A DNA stretch of 6,080 bases from Betaproteobacteria bacterium (lineage in GTDB: Bacteria; Pseudomonadota; Gammaproteobacteria; Burkholderiales; SG8-41): assembly GCA_021414185.1 (NCBI GenBank), contig JAIOOZ010000226.1, forward strand, positions 1 to 6,080, read 5' to 3'. Position numbers and translations under genes: made by a program. Below, in pieces: positions 1 through 5,358 of the stretch. Below the pieces are notes generated by a model. It had not been told where the DNA came from. It made no database searches and was given only the letters and a program-made list of their open reading frames with translations. Numbering within the stretch: position 1 is the stretch's first letter; every line of letters begins with the position of its first letter.

Positions 1-956
1 TTGACGACGTTCTCCCAGCGCGGTATTTCCTCGCTGATGAATTTGCCGAACTGCGCCGGCGTGTCGCCCACCGGCTCGAAGCCCTGCGCCAGCATTTTTT
101 CCTTGACCTCGGGCACACGCATGATGGCGCCGATTTCCTTTGCGAGCACGTCGATATTGGCTTTGGGCGTGCCGGCCGGCAGCAGCAGGCCGTACCACGA
201 AGCCGCGTAATAGCCGGGCAGTCCCGCTTCGGCGATGGTCGGCACGTTGGGCAGTACCGCGCTGCGCTGTGAAATCGACACGCCGAGCGCGCGGACTTTG
301 CCGGCGTTGATCTGCGCCAGCACCCCGGGAATTGAGGCGAACAGCAACTGCACTTCGCCGCTGACGAGGCCGATGACCGAGGGTGCTGCGCCCTTGTACG
401 GCACGTGGGTCATCTCGATGCCGGCCATCGACGACAACAATTCCATCGCCAGGTGCGTGACGTTGCCGACGCCGCCGGAGCCGTAGATCAGCGTTTTCGG
501 TTTCGCCTTCGCCAGCGCAAGCAGCCCTTTGACGTCCGTAACCGGCAGGCTGGGATTCACGAGCAGCACCGAAGGCCCGAGCGCGATGTTGCTGAGCGGC
601 GCGAAATCCTTTTTGACGTCGAACGGCAGCTTGGCGGACAGGCTGGGTATCGCGATGGTCGAGTTCGCCATCAATATAGTGTAGCCGTCGGCACTGGACT
701 TGGCGACGATGTCCGCGCCGATATTGCCGGCGGCGCCGGGCCGGTTGTCGATGATGAACGAGACGCCCAGCGCGTCGGTCAGCTTTTGCGCGATCACGCG
801 CGCGGCGATGTCGGTGCCGCCGCCGGCCTGGAAGCCGACCACGATGCGTACCGGGCGGCTGGGAAATTTCTCGGCGGCCGCGGCGCAGAGCGGGGCGGTG
901 GCGACAAGTGCGACGGCCAATGCCGCGAGCGTACGAATTTGCATCCTGTTGCGCAC
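1..956 (-). CDS. Bug-family (TctC-like) periplasmic solute-binding protein, 3' end cut by window edge
   Basis: Reading the minus strand gives an uninterrupted frame to the left edge, about 318 residues with no stop. A signal peptide is visible: basic RNRMQIR, a hydrophobic Ala/Leu/Val stretch, then an Ala-rich site before EKFPSRPV (cleavage near residue 28). Family hallmarks follow in order: PVRIVVGF, the AGGGTD ligand loop (Asp about 49), NRPGAAGNIG (about 71-80), VPYKG (about 185-189), VPTIAEAGLPG (about 238-248), then WYGLLLPAGTP. The end, RWENVV, is typical just before a Bug C-terminus, so probably fewer than about 12 residues are missing. Such proteins bind small carboxylates or amides in the periplasm, often for tripartite tricarboxylate (TctAB) transporters. 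Many are orphans like this one; no TctA or TctB gene is visible. The start was chosen from the AGGAG at 966-970: it abuts an ATG at 965 but sits 9 bases from the GTG at 956. An ATG at 944 is another option. The ligand is unknown. Family call is very secure. Confidence 0.95.
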   Translation of the reverse strand, partial: MRNRMQIRTLAALAVALVATAPLCAAAAEKFPSRPVRIVVGFQAGGGTDIAARVIAQKLTDALGVSFIIDNRPGAAGNIGADIVAKSSADGYTILMANSTIAIPSLSAKLPFDVKKDFAPLSNIALGPSVLLVNPSLPVTDVKGLLALAKAKPKTLIYGSGGVGNVTHLAMELLSSMAGIEMTHVPYKGAAPSVIGLVSGEVQLLFASIPGVLAQINAGKVRALGVSISQRSAVLPNVPTIAEAGLPGYYAASWYGLLLPAGTPKANIDVLAKEIGAIMRVPEVKEKMLAQGFEPVGDTPAQFGKFISEEIPRWENVV

Positions 957-965
957 TCTCAACAT

Positions 966-970
966 CTCCT
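966..970 (-). promoter_or_regulatory. Shine-Dalgarno AGGAG that decides the Bug-protein start
   Basis: On the minus strand AGGAG is followed immediately by ATG (965-963), TTG (962-960), AGA, then GTG (956-954). Zero spacing to the ATG is unfavourable, 3 bases to the TTG is short, and 9 bases to the GTG is normal. This supports GTG at 956 as the start. All options lie in one frame and leave the signal peptide intact, so the mature protein does not change. Confidence 0.55.
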
Positions 971-1034
971 GAAGATTTTTGAACCGGGACACCGGGAAAT
1001 CGCGGGCCGCTGCGTACGGCGGCGCGGCGGGCGC

Positions 1035-1040
1035 TATAAT
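1035..1040 (+). promoter_or_regulatory. Candidate -10 box (TATAAT) for the dioxygenase/molybdenum hydroxylase genes
   Basis: A perfect TATAAT lies 41 bases before the dioxygenase ATG, inside an otherwise very GC-rich stretch. Transcription would begin near 1047 and leave a leader of about 35 bases carrying the ribosome binding site. The segment 17 bases upstream (about 1012-1017, GCGTAC) does not resemble TTGACA. The promoter may therefore rely on an activator or be moderate in strength. On the minus strand the same island reads TATTAT (1041-1036), a 5 of 6 match that could serve the divergent solute-binding gene. Confidence 0.5.
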
Positions 1041-1070
1041 ACTATGCATCCCCACGCAGGTCGCAACGCG

Positions 1071-1076
1071 AAGGAG
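1071..1076 (+). promoter_or_regulatory. Ribosome binding site AAGGAG for the dioxygenase
   Basis: AAGGAG is a strong Shine-Dalgarno sequence with a 5-base spacer to the ATG at 1082. It fixes this start over the internal ATG at codon 14. Confidence 0.8.
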
Positions 1077-1081
1077 CAAAC

Positions 1082-2050
1082 ATGGCCGATACCCCACTCG
1101 CGCAGCGCAGCCCGCAGCGCATGCAATACGAAGTCGTGCCCACGCCGGCTGCACTCGGCGCCGAAATCCGCGGCATCGACATCACCAAAGTGGGCGACGA
1201 GACGTTCCGGAGCCTGCACGACGTCTGGCTCGCCAATGTGATGCTGATATTCCGCGGCCAGTCGGTCAGCGCCGAAGACCTCGTGCGCCTGGTCAAGCGT
1301 TTCGGCAAACCGGTGTCTTCGTCCGGTCTGCACGAGCGCGACATGAAAGAGCGCGCCCAGAGCCAGGTGCTCAAGCTGCCGCCCGAGGTGACCATGGTTT
1401 CCAACATCAAGGAAAACGGCAAGTCCGTCGGCATCCTCGGCGACGGCGAAATCGTCTGGCACTCGGATTTTTCGTTCAAGGAGGCGCCGACCGCGGCGCG
1501 CATGCTGATCGCGAAAGAGATCCCGCCGCAGGAGCTCGGCGGCAGCACGTTTTTCCTGAACTGCTATGCGGCTTACGATGCGCTCACCGCGGAGCAGAAA
1601 AAACGCTACACGGGCAAGACCATCAAGCAGGGCAACATCGTCGATACGGCGATGAAACTACGGCCGGGTGCTTCGCTCGAAGTCGATATTCGCACCGTCC
1701 CGGGCCCCAGCCACCCGATCATTTCCACGCATCCCGAGACGGGCGCCAACTCGCTGTTCCTCGGCCGCCGCCACAGCGCGTACGTGAACGGTCTGTCGCT
1801 CGAAGAGTCCGAGGCGATGCTGGACGAACTGTGGGCGCACTGCACGCAGGAGCGCTTTGTGTACGAGCACAAGTGGTCGGTCGGCGACGTCGTCATCTGG
1901 GACAATCGCTGCACGGTGCACCGCCGCGATGCTTTCAATTCCGACGCGCGCCGCGTCCTTTTTGCGGCGCAGGTGGAAGGGCACAAGCCCTATGAAGCGC
2001 CCGATGCACTGAAGCGCCCGGCGCATCCGCGCTCGGCTTTGAACTCATAA
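1082..2050 (+). CDS. TauD/TfdA-family Fe(II)/2-oxoglutarate-dependent dioxygenase
   Basis: This 322-residue soluble protein belongs to the taurine dioxygenase/TfdA family, which couples decarboxylation of 2-oxoglutarate to hydroxylation of a substrate at a non-haem iron. It has no signal peptide and should be cytoplasmic. The N-terminal family pattern ALGAEIRGIDI (about 24-34) and LIFRGQ (about 55-60) are present. The iron triad is complete: His127 and Asp129 in WHSDFSF, and His280 in NRCTVHRRD. Arg291, 11 residues after the distal His, matches TauD Arg266, which binds 2-oxoglutarate. TauD Arg270, which holds the taurine sulfonate, corresponds to Ala295 here, so taurine itself is an unlikely substrate. 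The length is slightly above TauD (283) and TfdA (287), with extra residues at both ends. The start has a strong AAGGAG, and the molybdenum hydroxylase gene follows after 19 bases, so the two are probably cotranscribed. Fold and cofactors are confident; the substrate is unknown. Confidence 0.93.
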   Translation: MADTPLAQRSPQRMQYEVVPTPAALGAEIRGIDITKVGDETFRSLHDVWLANVMLIFRGQSVSAEDLVRLVKRFGKPVSSSGLHERDMKERAQSQVLKLPPEVTMVSNIKENGKSVGILGDGEIVWHSDFSFKEAPTAARMLIAKEIPPQELGGSTFFLNCYAAYDALTAEQKKRYTGKTIKQGNIVDTAMKLRPGASLEVDIRTVPGPSHPIISTHPETGANSLFLGRRHSAYVNGLSLEESEAMLDELWAHCTQERFVYEHKWSVGDVVIWDNRCTVHRRDAFNSDARRVLFAAQVEGHKPYEAPDALKRPAHPRSALNS

Positions 2051-2069
2051 ACGGAAGGCGACACGCCGT

Positions 2070-4370
2070 ATGGATACGCATGACACACACCACCATCACG
2101 GCAACCGAGTCGAAGATTTTCGCCTGATCACCGGCGCCGGCAAGTACGCGTCCGACTGGAACCAGCCGGGGCAGCTCTATGGCTATTTCGTGCGCGCCGA
2201 CCACGCCCATGCCGATATCGTCGCGCTGAATACCTCGGCTGCGCTCAAGTTTCCCGGCGTGAAGCACATCTTTACCGGCGCCGATGCGCTCAGTGCGGGC
2301 TATACCAAGGCGCCGCACGCGCTGACGATGCCCGGACGCAACGGCACGAAGGCGCGCGCCCCCGATCGCCCGGTGCTGGCCCACGGCAAAGTGCGTTTTG
2401 TCGGCGAAGCCATCGCGCTGGTGGTGGCCGACACCGCCGCCGCTGCGCAGGAAGCCGGCGAGCTGGTCGAAGTCGAATACCGCGATCTGCCGTGCACGGT
2501 GCAGCCCGAACATTCGCTGGAAGCCGGCGCGCCGCAATTGCACGGCGACGTTCCCGGCAATCTCGCTTTCGAAGCCGAGGCCGGTGATGAGGCGACGGTC
2601 AAGGCTGCGTTCGCGCAGGCCGCGCACGTGACGAAGCTCAAAGTCGAATCCACGCGCGTCTCCCCCAGCCCAATGGAGCCGCGCGCCTGCCTGGTCGCGT
2701 ACGATGCGGCGAGCGCCACCTACAATTTCAACGTGGTCATGCAGGGCGTCACCACGCTGCGCAAGCAGATTTCACAGTACACCAACGTGCCGGAAGACAA
2801 ATTGATCTTCGATACGCGCGACGTCGGCGGTGGTTTCGGCCAGCGCACGGTTGCCTATCCCGAATACTGCGCGCTCATGATCGCCGCCAAAGCCCTCGGC
2901 AAGCCGGTGAAGTGGGTGGCAACGCGCGTCGAATGTTTTCTGGCCGATACGCATGGCCGCGCCAACATCATCAGCGGCGAACTCGCACTCGACAAAGCCG
3001 GCAAGTTTCTTGGCATGCGTCTCGACTGGATCAACGACATGGGCGCATACCTGTCGCCGGCCGCCGTGGGGCATATTCGCAATACTTCGGTATGTATGAC
3101 CGGCGTGTACCGCATACCGGCGCTGTACGCGACTTTCCGCGTGTCGCTTACCAACTGCACGCCGGTGGGTTCGTACTGCGGCGCCGGACGTCCCGATATC
3201 GCTTACGTGGTCGAACGTCTTGTCAACCAGGCCGCGGCCGAGCTCAATATGGATGCGGCGGAACTGCGGCGGTTGAATTTCATTCCGCCGGAAGCTTTCC
3301 CGTACAAGACGCCGACCGGTTCGGTTTACGAAATTGCGGACCTGCCGGGCCTGCTGAAAAAAGCGCTGAAGCTCAGCGACTGGAGCGGCTTCCCGCAGCG
3401 CCGCAAGCAATCGGCCGCGGCCGGCAAGCTGCGCGGCATCGGCATCTCGACGGTGATCGAGAACACGGGCGCCGGCAATGCAGACAAGGATGAAATCGAA
3501 TTGCGTCTTGATGCGCACGGCATCGTCGAAGTGCACACGGTAACGAAGGCGCAGGGACACGGCCACGAGACTACGATGGCTGCCATCGTGGCGGACGCGC
3601 TGGGCGTGCCGCACGAACGCGTGAAAGTGGTGCAATGCGCGCCGGGCATCACGCTGCAGGGCAATCACGTCGGTGGTTCGCGCAGCGCGGTGGGCGCAGG
3701 CAGCGTGTGCTATCTCGCCGCGCAAAAGCTGATCGAAGAGGGCAAGGCACTGGCCGCGTTAGAACTGAAGCTCGAGCCTTCGCAGATCGTCTACGCGGAC
3801 GGCGAATTCCGTTCCACCGAATCGAAACGTGCCGTCAAACTCGCGGAACTCGCGAAGAAGAAGACCGTGAGCGTCATCGCTGAAGGCAAGTTCGGTTCCA
3901 CTTTCCCCAACGGCTGCCACATCGTCGAGGTTGAGGTCGATCGCGAAACGGGGCTCACGCAGATCGTTTCGTACAGCGCAGTCGACGATTGCGGCGCAGT
4001 CATCAACCACGCCATCGTCGAAGGCCAGTTGCACGGCGGCGTGGTGCAGGGCGCGGGCCAGGTGTTCGGCGAGCACATCGTGTACGACCGCGAGTCCGGG
4101 CAACCGCTGGCTGCAAGCTTCATGGACTATTGCATGCCGCGCGCAGGGCTGGTGCCGGGTTTGCGCGGAGAAGAACATCCCACGCCGAGCAAGATCAGTC
4201 CGCTCGGCGTCAAGGGAGTAGGCGAGTCGGGCTGCACAGCTTCGCTGCCGGTGCTCGTCGGCGCGGTCATAGACGCGCTGCGGCCGCTCGGCGTCAAGCA
4301 TCTCGACATGCCGCTGACGCCTTCGAAGTTGTGGCACGCCATGCAGGAAGCGCAAAAAGCCGCGCATTGA
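2070..4370 (+). CDS. Xanthine dehydrogenase/CoxL-family molybdopterin-binding large subunit
   Basis: This 766-residue protein is the catalytic molybdenum-cofactor subunit of a xanthine oxidase-superfamily hydroxylase, an enzyme class that hydroxylates C-H bonds with water-derived oxygen. After a His-rich start (His4, His7-10) comes the hammerhead domain (about 11-140; RLITGAGKY, VRFVGEAIALVVA). The cofactor-binding domains follow: PMEPR (201-205), DVGGGFGQR (251-259), the loop SYCGAGRPD (368-376), QGHGHET (495-501), VDDCGAVIN (638-646), VEGQLHGGVVQGAG (650-663), and GVGESG (716-721) with the expected catalytic Glu719. Length is that of a complete CoxL-type subunit. The loop usually reads AYRGAGR in this family and AYRCSFR in form I CO dehydrogenase; here Cys370 replaces the Arg. 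No [2Fe-2S] or FAD subunit gene adjoins it, although the class normally needs an electron-transfer partner. It starts 19 bases after the dioxygenase, with GGAAGG at 2053-2058. Substrate unknown; CO is unlikely. Confidence 0.94.
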   Translation: MDTHDTHHHHGNRVEDFRLITGAGKYASDWNQPGQLYGYFVRADHAHADIVALNTSAALKFPGVKHIFTGADALSAGYTKAPHALTMPGRNGTKARAPDRPVLAHGKVRFVGEAIALVVADTAAAAQEAGELVEVEYRDLPCTVQPEHSLEAGAPQLHGDVPGNLAFEAEAGDEATVKAAFAQAAHVTKLKVESTRVSPSPMEPRACLVAYDAASATYNFNVVMQGVTTLRKQISQYTNVPEDKLIFDTRDVGGGFGQRTVAYPEYCALMIAAKALGKPVKWVATRVECFLADTHGRANIISGELALDKAGKFLGMRLDWINDMGAYLSPAAVGHIRNTSVCMTGVYRIPALYATFRVSLTNCTPVGSYCGAGRPDIAYVVERLVNQAAAELNMDAAELRRLNFIPPEAFPYKTPTGSVYEIADLPGLLKKALKLSDWSGFPQRRKQSAAAGKLRGIGISTVIENTGAGNADKDEIELRLDAHGIVEVHTVTKAQGHGHETTMAAIVADALGVPHERVKVVQCAPGITLQGNHVGGSRSAVGAGSVCYLAAQKLIEEGKALAALELKLEPSQIVYADGEFRSTESKRAVKLAELAKKKTVSVIAEGKFGSTFPNGCHIVEVEVDRETGLTQIVSYSAVDDCGAVINHAIVEGQLHGGVVQGAGQVFGEHIVYDRESGQPLAASFMDYCMPRAGLVPGLRGEEHPTPSKISPLGVKGVGESGCTASLPVLVGAVIDALRPLGVKHLDMPLTPSKLWHAMQEAQKAAH

Positions 4371-4522
4371 AGCAGTTCGCGCGGGCCCCGGAGAAGCAGG
4401 CCGGTTAGCTACGCAAAATTCTGGCGCGCAATGTGCTGCGCGCTGTCCCCGATGCAAGAATGCGACAACTGTTGCCGGTTGGGCGCCGCAAAAGAAACAC
4501 CTGACGCGAAGCGAGAACATTC
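4371..4522. other. Intergenic spacer with one GC hairpin, no gene seen
   Basis: This 152-base spacer separates the molybdenum hydroxylase gene from the MipA-like gene. The only clear structure is an inverted repeat at 4424-4443: GCGCGCA, a 6-base loop, then TGCGCGC. No T-run follows on the plus strand, so it is not a standard intrinsic terminator. No convincing -35/-10 pair for the MipA-like gene was found, although its promoter is expected here. Confidence 0.4.
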
Positions 4523-5329
4523 TTGAATTTTGCCCAACCATCACATCGGCGGTTGCGGACCGGGACCCGGATCGCGACCTTCGTTTTCGGTTTGGTTGTT
4601 CCGCTCACCGCTACTGCGGAACTCACCAATGATTCCCTGCTCGGCCCCGGCCTGCGCTGGCGCCCGGCATACGATGGCTCGGCTTCGCAACGCGTAGAGC
4701 TGGTCCCGGTGGTCCGCTACCTCGGTGAGCCTTTGTTCGTGCGCTCGACCCAGGGCGTGCTCGAGGGCGGCCTGCGGATGGAGCTTGCACCGGGGCTGCA
4801 CGCCGGTGCCCAGCTTGCCTATGAGCCGGGGCGCAAGCCGGGTGATTCCGATTTTCTCAAGAACCGCAATGTTGCGGGCATCAATAACGGTGCCTCGTAC
4901 GGCCTGCAGGTGGAATGGGACCACAAATTCGGTCCCATGCCGGTGACGCTGCTCGGGCGCGTGCGGCAGCACGTTGAAGCCGCACGCGGCGCCCAGGCCG
5001 ACCTACGTTTTAGTGCAGGTATTTATAGCAGCGGACGCTTTTCCGCGGGCGTGTTTGCGCAGACGACGTGGGCCAACGCGAAATCGACGAACTCTTTCTA
5101 TGGCATTACGCCGCAACAGTCCGCCGTCACGGGCCTGACGCCGTACAGCGCGGGCAGCGGATGGTTGTTCGGCAGTGTCGGCCTGCTATGGTCGGTCGAC
5201 ATCACCCGCAACTGGATCGTGGTCGGCAGCATGGAGGCGCGGCGCCTGCAGGGCGACGCCGCGGGCAGTCCGCTTGCGGAGCGCAGGTCAAACTATTACC
5301 TGAGCGCGGGCGTTGCCTATCATTTTTAA
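4523..5329 (+). CDS. MipA/OmpV-family outer-membrane protein
   Basis: This 268-residue protein matches the MipA/OmpV family of outer-membrane beta-barrels; E. coli MipA was described as a scaffold linking murein polymerase and hydrolase. A signal peptide is clear: RRLRTGTR, a hydrophobic core FVFGLVVPLTA, and an A-T-A site before Glu33. The mature part begins with the family's RWRPAYDGS (about 45-53) and continues with alternating strand-like segments. Examples are PVVRYLGEPLFVR, GLHAGAQLAYEPGR (with the GR and the following Asp/Leu typical of the family) and a terminal SAGVAYHF. The C-terminal Phe is the usual outer-membrane insertion signal. The start is TTG at 4523, after an in-frame stop at 4502-4504; no ATG or GTG occurs before the mature region, and the upstream Shine-Dalgarno is weak. 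A second TTG at 4553 would also keep the signal peptide. It is 152 bases from the preceding gene, so operon membership is doubtful. Exact function here is unproven; some relatives respond to antibiotics or metals. Confidence 0.88.
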   Translation: MNFAQPSHRRLRTGTRIATFVFGLVVPLTATAELTNDSLLGPGLRWRPAYDGSASQRVELVPVVRYLGEPLFVRSTQGVLEGGLRMELAPGLHAGAQLAYEPGRKPGDSDFLKNRNVAGINNGASYGLQVEWDHKFGPMPVTLLGRVRQHVEAARGAQADLRFSAGIYSSGRFSAGVFAQTTWANAKSTNSFYGITPQQSAVTGLTPYSAGSGWLFGSVGLLWSVDITRNWIVVGSMEARRLQGDAAGSPLAERRSNYYLSAGVAYHF

Positions 5330-5358
5330 ATGAACTGCCGGACAGTGCGCTTATCGAT

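Noticed and set aside
866..892. Possible lipoprotein signal (Cys in APLCAAAA) in the Bug protein
   Set aside because: The residue before the Cys is Leu and the one before that Pro, which does not fit a lipobox; an ordinary signal peptidase I site follows.
405..1241. Long plus-strand open frame of 278 codons overlapping the solute-binding gene and the dioxygenase start
   Set aside because: Its translation is Arg/Gly-rich with no family pattern and lies antisense to a clear Bug protein; it is a GC-driven shadow frame.
979..1995. Plus-strand 338-codon frame overlapping the dioxygenase
   Set aside because: Translation is Arg/Ala/Pro-rich low-complexity sequence; the overlapping dioxygenase frame has the full iron triad and a strong ribosome binding site.
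2772..3725. Minus-strand 317-codon frame inside the molybdenum hydroxylase
   Set aside because: Arg/His/Ala-rich composition typical of an antisense frame of a GC-rich gene; no recognisable domain and no ribosome binding site considered convincing.
2070..4370. Assignment as form I carbon monoxide dehydrogenase (CoxL)
   Set aside because: The loop lacks AYRCSFR, with Gly at the copper-binding Cys position, and no CoxS/CoxM genes are adjacent.
3759..4544. Minus-strand 261-codon frame spanning the 3' end of the hydroxylase and the spacer
   Set aside because: Mostly antisense to a conserved gene, with no domain pattern; it leaves the spacer without independent coding evidence.
5330..5358. Bidirectional terminator between the convergent MipA-like and barrel genes
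   Set aside because: The 29-base gap shows no stem-loop with a T-run on either strand.
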